DNA of 64,000 bases from Fragilariopsis cylindrus CCMP1102 (taxonomy: Eukaryota > Bacillariophyta > Bacillariophyceae > Bacillariales > Bacillariaceae). The stretch spans positions 1-64,000 of the forward strand of contig FMBT01000350.1 in assembly GCA_900095095.1 (NCBI GenBank), written 5' to 3'. Both the position numbers and the translations under genes were made by a program. A model generated the notes under the pieces. The model had not been told where the DNA came from, did not search any database, and worked only from the letters and a program-made list of their open reading frames with translations. Positions within the stretch are counted from its first letter, which is position 1, and every line of letters starts with the position of its first letter. Positions 1-10,539 of this stretch are shown in pieces.

Positions 1-1959
1 AAATTTAGACATCAACAACAGCAACAGCAACAACGGCCACATACTATGATATTGAACGAAATCGTTACAGCAGATAGAATGGGACCACTGAATCGTCCAG
101 GTGGCACCATTCCAGCGACCATAGTAGCACTCGAAAATTATTATTCTTCAAATGCAGAATCGGAATCCAAACTGTGGAGGACCGTAACACAACAATCAGG
201 GGCACTAACTAAACACCGAAAAGCGACAAAGAAAACAGAGGAACGAGTTAGGAATCGACAACTTGCGCTACAAGAAACGACGAGACGGATAAAGGCCATG
301 GAGGATTATTTACAAGAGTGTAAAGAGGATGCAAGGAAAAAGTGGGATGCAATCCACGCGACCGAAGTCAAAGTGACTCGACTGGCTGAAGAAAGATAAT
401 GGAAAAAATAGGATACAGGAGAAGGAACGAATAGAACAAATCAAACATGACGAAGTCCAACGAGGGAAAAAACGCGTTACAAGGAAATTCAGCGGCAACA
501 TCATCAGAAATCTTGGATATAGTGTCAGCTGCAACAGCATCTATGGAAGAAGGAAGCTTTGAACCTATTGATCTCCCACACGCCCCCCTATCAGTTCCCG
601 CTGAAGATGATGTAAACTATGCTAGTGTAACACCAGAAAAACCAGAAATGTTTTCAGAACTTTTAATAGATTCACGGTATGAAATAGAAGTTGAATATCA
701 CCTACCTGAATTACGATTAGCGGCACTTGCTGCCGAGGAAGCTGTAGATGATGCTGCTGATTCACTTTTGAGTGTTCATTCTGATCGTGATACAACCAGC
801 CGATCTGCACATGTTGCCACAGAAACTTGCCTCTTTAGTTCCGGCAACGCACAAGCGTCATGTTTGCGTTCGATTATCTCTATCGAGCGCGAATCAATCA
901 AAGAACGATTTGAAACTTTTGGAGGAACTAGAAGATGTCGCCAATAATATCGATGTTCGCGCCGACATTAACGAGTACATTACTATTGATAAGATGAAGC
1001 CAGGAGGTCGAAGCCTTCTAGGTGATGACGACGATGGAGGTGTAGCATCTGCACTGAATCATTTACATGGTGACGTGAAAATGGAGACTGTCACGAGTTA
1101 CAAGGAAGATACCGGTGATGATGCAGACACAGATGATGTAGACGATTCATCGATTACACCGGAGCATATAGAGGAATATTTGGAATGCCTTTTCTGGAAC
1201 GAGCCTCTCCTTCTTTTTGATGCACCCACCAATGACAGTGCCAAGAAAGCCCAGGAAAAATTGGAGACGAGTGTTGTGAAATTGTGCAGTATAGGAGAGA
1301 ACAAATCACTAAGATCTAAAACTAGACGATCTATAATATGCTACGCAATGAACGCAAAACGAAGTTCTCATGCCAAGATTTTATCCTCCGCCCAATTCGA
1401 AGGTCTCTGTAGAGTGTTCTCTGCTGTCCTATCTGGATGCGGTACAAATGATAGCGGGTTATCAAGTGCTGTATTGCTAATGAGTCTTTCGAAACATTTT
1501 CACATTGAAAGTGATAATCAAAAGAAGGTTTACGTCAGTAATCGTCTGACCGGTCAACCCCTTTGGGACGAGGATACTTTTTGGGATCAAGCCCTGCATC
1601 AGACGGTAGCAGAGAAATTAAATTATAGCGGCGTCATGTCTAACTTCGAGCGTGACTCAAACAAAATAGTAACGGATACAAAAAAAGAACGAAGCGAATG
1701 GACCGAAACGCACCAAACGAGATGGCACGACCTGACGGAGAAAGAACGATACGAAGCCGCCTCGCAGGTCCATGCGGTCGTCTTCGCGCAAGTGGGTGAG
1801 ATGGCGGATTCAATGTTAGAATTTTGCGGCAGTGTAGAGAAAACCAGTGCATTTGTTAGACGAATGTGTGTTCGCAACTCACTGCCTGTATCACAACGAA
1901 CGACCCTTCTTCTACACTTGATCGGTCTAAGTGGCGACGAAGGTGATAGTGACCGATAA
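1..1959 (+). CDS. Partial coiled-coil plus helical-domain protein, unknown function
   Basis: I do not recognise this gene with confidence. The frame is open from base 1, starting in a glutamine run, so the true start lies outside the window. Residues translated from about 46-400 form a charged coiled coil (KHRKATKKTEERVRNRQ...). A Ser/Glu-rich acidic linker follows (450-1150). From about 1150 to 1959 there is a globular helical domain with FWNEPLLLFDAP, VYVSNRLTGQPLWDEDTFW and a Leu-rich end. That last block faintly recalls the helical domain of KIAA0513/SBF2-type proteins, which is only an impression. The protein is spread over three frames. Dropping one A near 391-394 and one A from the A-run at about 469-474 joins the first two breaks smoothly (...DEVQRGKNALQGNSAA). 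A third shift lies somewhere between 760 and 930. These look like homopolymer errors. A short intron at the third break is possible but would be only about 28 nt. Confidence 0.6.
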
Positions 1960-2137
1960 TAATAACCACCACCCCCCAGAAAAATTCAATGATAGATAAT
2001 CACAAACAATTTGTGAATTAATTTTAATACAAGCCCTGCAACAACGTCTAAAAATCTGTATTATAAGCCGGCCTATAACTACTTCATAATGTTAGCTATA
2101 AATTCTGTGATTTCAAAAATGTTGGCTTTAGATACGC

Positions 2138-3512
2138 TTAAGTGTAAAAAGGCGGGGTTTCTGCCTTGATATTGTTCATTGCACTATGAATGGCATTGAG
2201 GTAAAAGGCCTCCATCTTGACAGGCGCTAGTGCCACCAATCCCTGCACACAGCTATATTCTTTGACCAAGTGCACGTCGGTAATGATGGAATCTAGACCT
2301 GGGATAAACATGGACTTGTCTCGCGCGTTCGACAGAGTGAGACCGACAGATTTTTTGCAAAAGTCCATGTTATATTTTGTCTTTAGATGCGTGTAGGATA
2401 CCATGCTCTTGTCATCAAGGAATTCTGGCAGCTTTGCCATAATACCACCGTGTGCTTGTAGCACAGCTTGTGGGCCGGAGGTGTCCCATTTGGCAAAGCC
2501 TCCAGTGTCGCGAATGTAGGCACCCGCTTTGCCCTCGACCAACATTAGCACGCGATTACCAGAGGCCAAAGATGGTACCATGTTCATTCCCGAGTTCTCA
2601 ATGGTGCTCTTGATGAAAGGGGACACCTTACCGTCAGTGATTAGCACTCCCTTGGGGTTGGGTTCTTCGGGCACGTCCAATACACCGTCTTTAAATTCTT
2701 CGCTCAATGCACCCGATGCCCAATAGTTAGGCGTGGTCAATGGGCGGTAGATAATTCCAGCCTGGGGAATTCCTTCTGCATCATTGTACCCCACAAGAAT
2801 GGTCACCTTGTCACCTTTGCCCGTGGCAAACTCACGCGTGCCGTCGATGGGGTCAACAAAGACCGTCATTTCCTTGTAAGCCTTATCGTCGATTTTACTC
2901 GCGAGAGCCTTTACCTTACCCAATGTATCAATGACGAGCTCCTCGAACTCCTCTGGGACAACCAGATCATCTACTGTGAATGGTGTCTCCAGGATATTCA
3001 CCACAGAGTCGTCCTCCTCGCCAACAATCTCAGCGAACTTGTTGCCTGCGAACAGGTATTCAATGAACATGTGCTGGACAATTCCATCCGCAATGGTGAA
3101 GAATGTTGCGTCACTCTTGAATGCCGCAGTGTCCGAGGTACCAGTACCGATTTTGATTTGAGAGTACAGCTCTGTAAGGGTGGATAATTTCAGGAATGTG
3201 GAGAAGAATATTGTATTAGGCTTTCAGTAAATCCTGCTCGCAAACGACAAAGAAAATTCCCCTGGCTATTTTGTACTCCATACATAGAGGATCTCCAGCC
3301 TCAAGAGGCTATGCTGTTTTCATACACTTACCATTAAGCATGGGAGTGACGGCTTCGCAGGCCTCTTTGGTGATCTCGCAGAGTGAGGTGAGAGGCTTAT
3401 CTGATGCAGTGGCGTGAAGGGCACTCGCACGAGAAGAGGTGCTGGAAGGTGCGAACGCTTCGGCACTTATTACCAAGGCCGCAGCCAGAAGACAGCGGGA
3501 ATTGAATAACAT
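2138..3512 (-). CDS. Plastid-type inositol monophosphatase-superfamily phosphatase (IMPase/BPNT/INPP1-like)
   Basis: Two exons, 3332-3512 and 2138-3171, join at a GTAAGT donor and TTACAG acceptor in matching phase to give about 404 residues. The N-terminus is a signal peptide followed by AEA|FAP and a Ser/Thr-rich stretch, the ASAFAP-type bipartite plastid signal. The mature part has the superfamily metal-binding motifs: GEED near residue 111, VDPIDGTREF near 166, and WDTSGPQAVL near 289. In this superfamily these bind Mg and the phosphate of inositol phosphates or of 3',5'-bisphosphonucleotides. The GEEDDSVVN...VDPIDGT spacing is closer to BPNT1/INPP1 than to plain IMPase, but the substrate cannot be read from sequence. 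It is transcribed away from the plastid-type YjbQ gene, with about 710 bp between the two starts. Confidence 0.85.
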
Positions 3513-4223
3513 GGTTGTGCTGTTCGTGTAAATGATTAAAGATTATGATGCGTACGAAGAGATAACGACGGAAAGTGAAGTCGAATAAAAGATAGTCCTA
3601 CAGTGCAGTAAAATTATACTTCGAAAAAACCTGACGTTAAGGATTTCGTGCGTATCTTCACTCCGAACAGAAATAGAATATTACGGTATCAAAATATCTA
3701 TTCTCTAGAATTCCGTGCGTTTTCAATCATCTTTTGATTGGCGGCATTATTATTGAGTGACGTTAAGATTCATTGACATCTAGAGGCTTCGAGAAAAGAG
3801 GTAATGCGATACTTTCTTGTTTTATATGCGGTGGCTGGTACAGGGGACCATTATTTAGATTATCAGAGATTGCCGTAGAATCCTCGTACGTACTTCTCCT
3901 CTATCCCGGACAGTGGTTCACGAATGACAGGTCTGATTATTGATTAATGCACTTGAAAAAAAAATTTATTTCGTTAAGTAACTTGATTGATCCACGTCAT
4001 GCATACAACTAGTAAGTCCTATCGGTACCATATCGGTACCATAGTATTAACTGCAGTATCTACTGCGTATCTTTTCTACCCCTCAAACGCCCATCAATAC
4101 TATCGGTGCACGCACTTGATTGATTCGGTGTAATAATTTTTTTTTACGTTGTCACAAACATTACAACTTCTGAAGACTCTAGAAAGTCTCGGAGACTGTA
4201 GAATAAGAAGGATATCGAAGACG
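3513..4223. other. Intergenic region between two divergent plastid-type genes
   Basis: This is AT-rich DNA holding the two presumed promoters. The only visible structure is a tandem pair of the 11-mer tatcggtacca at about 4020-4043. No coding signal was seen. Confidence 0.5.
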
Positions 4224-4841
4224 ATGGTGGCTATACTGTTATTGCTTTCGGCTCTACAGCTCACTGCGAGCTCAGCGTTTTCCGTGGGTGCTGGATTCGC
4301 AATTACGAGTAGTTCCGCCAATGGTAGAGCTAGCTCCAGCCGCCTGCAGATGAGTGAGTTCATGACTCATTACGAGGATATCCAGGTGGATACGGATCAC
4401 GCCATGAGTGTTTTTGACATTACACCGCAGATTGAAGCCATCGTAAAGAAGAGCGGTTGTAAGGAGGGGACTGTTACAGTGCTCAGCAAGCACTCGACTG
4501 TTTCTGTGTCTATCAACGAGATGGAGGGTAGACTGTCGGACGATATACGTCAATTCTTTCTGAACCTTGCCCCACCCCATTTGCCGTATCTACACAACGA
4601 CCTCGACTACCGTGTGGGGCCTGAGGATTGGCCTGGAGGTGACGAAGCTTGGCGCGAATTCCGCAGAACGCAGCCTGTGAACACGCACTCGCATCTGATC
4701 GCAATGATGCTGGGTACGTCAGAATGTATCCCCATCAGTGGCGGGGAAATGAAGAAGGGAAAATACCAGAGCATCCTGATGGTGGATATCGACGGTCCCA
4801 AGTCCAGAGGCATTGCAGTGCAGATCACTGGGGGCAAGTAG
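4224..4841 (+). CDS. YjbQ/UPF0047 family protein, plastid-type targeting
   Basis: The protein is about 205 residues. I chose the ATG at 4224 rather than the upstream one at 4149 because it directly begins a hydrophobic signal peptide (MVAILLLLSALQL) ending in ASS|AFSVG, a plastid bipartite signal. The rest is a full UPF0047 domain (usual length about 135-140). It shows the conserved LSKHSTVSVSINE stretch, HNDLDYR, and HSHLIAMMLG...SILMVDIDGP. Bacterial YjbQ has reported thiamine-phosphate-synthase-like side activity, but the physiological role of the family is unsettled. It is a single exon with no breaks, and the stop is at 4839-4841. The family assignment is strong. The plastid location is inferred. 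Confidence 0.9.
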   Translation: MVAILLLLSALQLTASSAFSVGAGFAITSSSANGRASSSRLQMSEFMTHYEDIQVDTDHAMSVFDITPQIEAIVKKSGCKEGTVTVLSKHSTVSVSINEMEGRLSDDIRQFFLNLAPPHLPYLHNDLDYRVGPEDWPGGDEAWREFRRTQPVNTHSHLIAMMLGTSECIPISGGEMKKGKYQSILMVDIDGPKSRGIAVQITGGK

Positions 4842-5572
4842 ATGGGTGCGTAGGGAGGGACTCTTTGATGACAACGGGCTACTTTCAGCATTTGCAGGTA
4901 GCGCTGCTCTTTTCAAGTTTAAAATGATCAAATAGTATCATATAATCTGGCCCCTCGTAATAAAGTTTAATCCAGAGCAAATCTCAAATCTATTTTCAAA
5001 AAAAGACGAATCCAAAAGCGCGTCTTACTAAGACGTGGGCTAACACGTACAAAATAGTTTCAACAAATAATAGCAACATAAAAAAAGACATTGTTAATGC
5101 ATCAACTCTATCAGACCATAACACCATCAATATATACTCCTTACCAGTACCACGACCATCTGTATATATCTAACACTCATTGCAATATTACTCGTTCATT
5201 TCGTCCAGATCTATACTTGGTAAGAGGAGAAATTTCGTGATACTACTTGATAGGTATTTTTGACGGATTTTTTGGTTGCATTGTGACTGCTCTATTGTTA
5301 CCGGCATATACTAGTAGGAATGAATAATATACTTTCAACCTAAACTGTTAATACTGTTACGTTCTTCGTTTAATAAAGAAGACAATAATAACATCTTGTT
5401 TAATCCTATCATTCAAAAGCTATCCATTTTTCCTGGTACAATATTGTACACAAAAAATCGACGACTTTTTGGTATTCATTTGTAATACAATACACGCCTC
5501 GCATTATCAGGGGAACCACCACAGTAAAAATTAAGATCTAGATATGTTGAAAAGCAACTACTACCGTACTAG
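4842..5572. other. Intergenic, no gene seen
   Basis: This is AT-rich sequence between the convergent YjbQ and cathepsin-like genes. No open frame looks like protein. It presumably holds the two 3' ends. Confidence 0.5.
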
Positions 5573-5974
5573 TTATTTCTCTACAATACTTGTCGTCGTT
5601 CTTGGAATTTTCTGCTGAAAATTCCCAACAATACTCTCACGGTCCTCCTTCTTGAATGGATCGACATATTTTTGTGTGGTAGGTCCACAATTTTTTCCGT
5701 CCTCGTAACAATGATAATTTACCGTCGTGAAGGTTCCCGGAGTAGCCCAGATGATTTTCGTTTCGATTCCTATAATATTTTTTCCAATAGCAATGCGAAA
5801 GAATCCCATTTCACCCCAGTATTCTCCCCTTATGCAGTAAAAGAAAAAATCAAAATGTGTGCAGGTATTTCTATTGAGTGGGAATATATATTACTATATG
5901 AATGGGAGGCCACTTTAATTAAGCGTTGTTACAAAAGTGAAAGAAGTACATCATCATTAGTACGTACCACTAAG

Positions 5975-6015
<41 letters not shown>

Positions 6016-6640
6016 GAATGAATGAATAAATATAAGTAATTGATACATACAACCATATATAAATATTTATATGGACAACAATGGGGCGAATGTAAGTAAT
6101 TCTAAATTTCGCAAAAATGAAAATTAGGTAGAAATATCATATTGAAATGAATTTCAAGAAAAATAGATGATATACCAACATTTTCGATATATAATTTACT
6201 TACACTATTTCGAACGATCCAGTATTCTTGTCCTGTTCCTATATCCTTTCCCCATCCAGTGATAGAAACCGCATGGGAACGTTCTTTCGATGCGCTAGCG
6301 TTGGCATAAATCCCCCCTACAGAAAAGATGTATAGATACCAACAAAAGAAGAATACACACATACATTACCAATCATAGTGAGTGCTGTAGAAGATGTGCG
6401 ACAAAACAAAACGAAAAAAAAGCAGATCCTAATTTCATTCCCATTGAATCGTTCGTACAAAAATTATTTTCGAGTATATTATTTTGGAACAATAATAATC
6501 AATCACTTACCTACGTAATCAACTAATGCGTGACCATTCAGTGTCGTCACAACTGGCCCTCGAGCGAAGATTTCTGCTTTGACGGCTTTCACTAGTAGAT
6601 CGGTACTGTTGTTATTACTATCACTCCTATTATTATTATT

Positions 6641-6679
<39 letters not shown>

Positions 6680-7568
6680 AGTAGTAGTAGGAGTAAAGTC
6701 TTCAAGTTTGTAGTATCCATATTCGGCTATTGTTGCATTTGGCATGACGTCGATTTCGCGACAAGTTCCACCATTTTCGACGAATGTATCACATGTTCGA
6801 CACGTGTTGATAGGAGAACACGTTGTATTAACGTATGGACAGAATCCTTCTGTCGAATCTTCACTACATGCGATGTATGGCATACAAGTATCATAGGGGA
6901 TCATTCCGGATTCTTCCTTGATAAATCGATATAGTTTCATCACACTACCTCCCCTACAACTACCAACATGATTTTTTATTCCTGTGCCACAGTTTAAAAC
7001 ATATTGTATACTTTTTTTTTTTTGATTGTTTTGGGTGAAGATGTGATGATCAAATAATATAGGTGGCAAAAAAAAATGATAAATAATGTTGGTACTATTA
7101 CAATGGTGATGATACGATTCTATACGATCGTCATTACATAGTAGTGTCTGTGTGTGTGTTGTATGCTTACCTTAGATTAATATCGATCCCAGTTCCATTC
7201 CTTGCGATTTTGATTCGATCGGCAAGTGCTGAAAGAGCTGAATGCGCCCAGCAGCTACCACAATATTGAGGAATGTGTTGATTTAATAATTTTGTTAGGT
7301 AACTTTTTCCTCCAACATCATTCCACGAAAATGATTCAGGTAATATTTCTGGATCGCCAAGATAATCGATAGGAAGCGGCAAAGTATAATCACTTTCAAC
7401 ATCGGAGTCTTCCAATAACTCGGATTTAAAATAAGAACGACGAGGATGGACGACGATTAAGCCATCATCCGTATCTTTTGTCGCTGTTGCTGTTGTTGCT
7501 ACTACTACCGTATCAATAATTGATTGTAGAAGTATAAATAGGAGAAAATATGCAAACTTTGTCATCAT
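5573..7568 (-). CDS. Cathepsin Z/X-like papain-family cysteine protease, copy A (possibly damaged 3' end)
   Basis: Four exons fit: 7171-7568, 6511-7010, 6204-6316 and 5573-5828. There is a signal peptide (MMTKFAYFLLFILLQ...), then [18 protein letters not shown] with the catalytic Cys, the Cys-rich block typical of cathepsin Z, and SHAVSITGWG with the catalytic His. The VRNS motif carries the Asn. Exon 2 encodes a run of 17 Asn from an ATT/GTT microsatellite, inside a segment absent from the neighbouring copy B. Exon 3 ends AATAGT|GTAAGT in phase 0, but exon 4 needs two leftover bases (TG) to make the expected NSWGEYWGEMG. As read, the last exon is out of frame and the conserved Trp is lost. 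So the gene either carries a 2-nt loss at the splice site (real or assembly) or is a recent pseudogene. Confidence 0.75.
5974..6012. repeat. (TA)n microsatellite
   Basis: An uninterrupted TA run, followed by a short ATGA tetranucleotide stretch. It lies in the last intron of cathepsin-like copy A. Confidence 0.9.
6629..6679. repeat. (ATT)n(GTT)n trinucleotide repeat in coding exon
   Basis: Read on the minus strand, this codes the 17-residue Asn tract of cathepsin-like copy A. AAC and AAT codons are both used, so the repeat has two blocks. Confidence 0.9.
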
Positions 7569-7995
7569 GATAACACTTGTATTGTACAGTGTATGGTAAA
7601 ATATGTCAATGAGGAATGTGCTCAAAGCCATTGTCAAATGTCAAAATTCGAACAATAATCTACTACCGGTATCACACATGCATGCAGCGATGACATATTT
7701 TTTCCTTCCCGCCTTAAAACTTCGAATGTTGGTCTCTCGATTATTTGACTCATTCGACTCAAATATTTAATCGTGTATCCGTAATAATATCAGTAATAAG
7801 ATCGTTGTGATTTTCAACGGCGACACAAGGACACATCATTGAAAGAAGCATCAAGAAACTAAATTCTGTAGTTCGTATCGGTATTACTGTATGACATTGA
7901 TCATAGTCATAAAAGCTTAGATTATTGACGACGATCACCAAAATATTATTACTATATTTTTATCCTTTACATTTAATATATAATTTACTTCTAGT
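7569..7995. promoter_or_regulatory. Shared bidirectional upstream region of the two cathepsin-like genes
   Basis: This 427-bp AT-rich interval separates the start codons of the divergent copies. By position it must carry both promoters. No specific element could be recognised. Confidence 0.5.
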
Positions 7996-10260
7996 ATGTT
8001 GTTCAGCAAGAATACAGTGCTTTCATTGGCCTTGACGGTATGTTTGATGGCGAGTCCATCTACATCGTCGACGCCGTCGTCGTTATTGATCGAGTCAGAG
8101 TCAGAGCCGAAGTCGTCGAAGAAACACAATGAATACGTAGTACTCGAAGGACATACAGAAAAAGAAAATTATCATTCCCCTTTGCCTCATACCTATATTC
8201 GTGAAGAGGATCTTCCGGTAAGATCATTATAGAGTCATACTATATTATTTTTCAATTAATTTTCTAATTATCGTAACATAATAATTCTTTTCATCATATC
8301 TCATCCTTTCTGTATCAACAATTATTATTTTTGCTTATCGTGTTATAATTAGGATAATTGGGATTGGCGTAACGTAGATGGTGAAAGTTACACCACACAT
8401 TCTTTGAATCAACATATTCCTCAATACTGTGGTAGCTGTTGGGCACATGGTGCTTTAAGTTCCTTAGGTGATCGTATCAAAGTTGCACGAAATGCAACTG
8501 GAGATGAAATTAATTTAAGGTATGTAATATGTTATTGTTATAATGATCGACCAGTGATTGTCTGTCGAGTGTGTTTGTCTATTTATATATTTTGTTTTCG
8601 CTTTTGCTTCCCTCATTTCTTTCTTTCTGTGCCTACTTTTTATCCTTCTCGAACCATCATCGATATCAACCCCCCGACCACAAGTATTCAATTCATTCTT
8701 AACTGTGCCACTGGTACGGCCGGTAGTTGTCATGGTACGTAAGGACCAGAACCGCGTGTTGTTGTTTTTCAGCCTTCATTTCCACCTATTCTTCTGCCTT
8801 TTTTGCTTACTCTACTTTTCGTTTATTATTGTGTGTACTTTATATAGGTGGAAGTCACACTGGAACTTTTGAATTCATTAAAAAGCACGGATATGTTCCG
8901 TATGGTACGTTTGCTATAAGCATATGATATGTTTCAGTTTTTGCAGTTGAAAATAATGTTATAATCATTATATATACTATATTGATCTATATACTGAATA
9001 TGTCTTTCGCTCTCCTAAAATTTATAACATTAGACACATGTCAGCCGTACTTGGCATGTTCTAATGAATCTACCGAAGGTTTTTGCCCCCATGTGGACAC
9101 GACTTGTAGTGCCATCAATACTTGCAAAACGTGTGATACCTTTGGTGGAATGGTAAGATAACGTTGGAATATTCAAAGAAGTCGTGCATTTTCGTTAGTT
9201 ATAATCATTTCTCATCACAAGTTTATTTACGCTCATTATTTTCTGTATATCGTTTATCAAAATGTACCATATAGGGAGGAAAGTGTACTGAAATTGATAT
9301 CATGCCAGTAAGTTACAACAGTTTGTGATGAATGTGATAGGAATGTGATAAGATCGCAAATATGATCATGACTTCCATGATTATATCCCATTATTGTATG
9401 TACATAACATCTAACCATCAAAAAAATTATCCGTTAATCATAGAACGCCACGATTGCGGAGTATGGTACCTACAGCTACTTGTCAAATCCATCCGGTATT
9501 GTTCACGCATTACAGAGTGAGATTTACGCTCGTGGTCCTGTTGCTACTGGAGTAAATGCGGAACCCATTGTGAAGTACACGGGTGGTCGTGTCGATGATA
9601 CCAAGTTTTGGCACATGATGGTTAATCATATTGTGAGCATCGTTGGATGGGAGACAGATTCCGAGACAGGAAAGATCTATTGGATTGTTAGAAACTCGTG
9701 GGGTATGTTGTTATTGTCTACTTTTTAAATTGCTCATTTATTCTTAGTCGCGTCCTTCATTGTCATCCATCTTTCTAATAACCATACCCTTGAATATTCT
9801 TTCCTTCTTCTTCTTCTTCCTTTCATAGGTCAATATTGGGGAGGTGAGTTCCAGGAAAATACTTTTATCTTACCAGCTGTTAAATTCGTATACTTCATTT
9901 TTTTCGTCTTGATTCGTATCCAGTCATTCTTATCTCTCACTTTCACACTCACACGCATTATCTTACAATGCATTTGTATATTACACGAAATATGTTTGCT
10001 TCCACAATACAGAAATGGGATACTTTCGAATCTTGGCTGGTCATAACTCTCTCGGTATTGAGTTAGAAGTTGCCTGGGCAACTCCTGGTGAATTCACTGT
10101 GCACAATTTCCCTTGCTACGAAAATGGTGGCAACTGTGTTGACACTCAGGTCTATGAAGATCCTTCTGCGAACGTAGAAAAGCTCCAGGCCCGTCTCTTG
10201 CAAGACAAGAAAAAATCTTTGTTGAAATCTCGTCACAATCAAAATAACATTCGTGGTTAA
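7996..10260 (+). CDS. Cathepsin Z/X-like papain-family cysteine protease, copy B
   Basis: Nine exons fit with consistent phases: 7996-8217, 8353-8519, 8685-8734, 8848-8904, 9034-9152, 9275-9307, 9444-9702, 9829-9843 and 10013-10260, giving 389 residues. An N-terminal signal peptide precedes a propeptide-like segment. The catalytic Cys is in [18 protein letters not shown], the His in [11 protein letters not shown] and the Asn in VRNSWG. The Cys-rich block ([10 protein letters not shown]...CKTCDTF) matches the cathepsin Z type. Exon 8 is only 15 nt (GQYWG). The C-terminal exon ([16 protein letters not shown]) ends in a basic tail. It probably acts in a lysosome/vacuole or is secreted. It is about 430 bp from its divergent paralogue, and unlike that copy it has no visible frame problem. 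Confidence 0.88.
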
Positions 10261-10539
10261 ATGATGAATGCAAATCAAACGTACATTATTACATAAATAC
10301 AATATATAGTATGCAATACATAATATACAATATAAAACAACTGCACTGTACTGCTTACACTATTTAATTATTCAGCGAAACAACGATCGATGCAAACAGA
10401 ACAGATCAAATTATCTATATAATATGCATGAAAGAAGAAGAACTTTATATTTTATTTATGATAGTAAACTGCGTTCAGCGCAGTAGAAGCAGAAGTATCA
10501 TATTTCCTTTGCTTTAAAATTATCATTATCATCATTTAT
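10261..10539. other. Short intergenic region between convergent genes
   Basis: AT-rich 3' flanks. Nothing recognisable. Confidence 0.4.

Noticed and set aside
760-930. Short intron explaining the third frame change of the first gene
   Set aside because: The best GT-AG pair would be only about 28 nt, much shorter than the other introns here; a base error fits the pattern seen in other genes.
5672-6025. Plus-strand 117-residue open frame
   Set aside because: It lies antisense to the last cathepsin copy A exon and ends in a TA microsatellite (IYIYIY).
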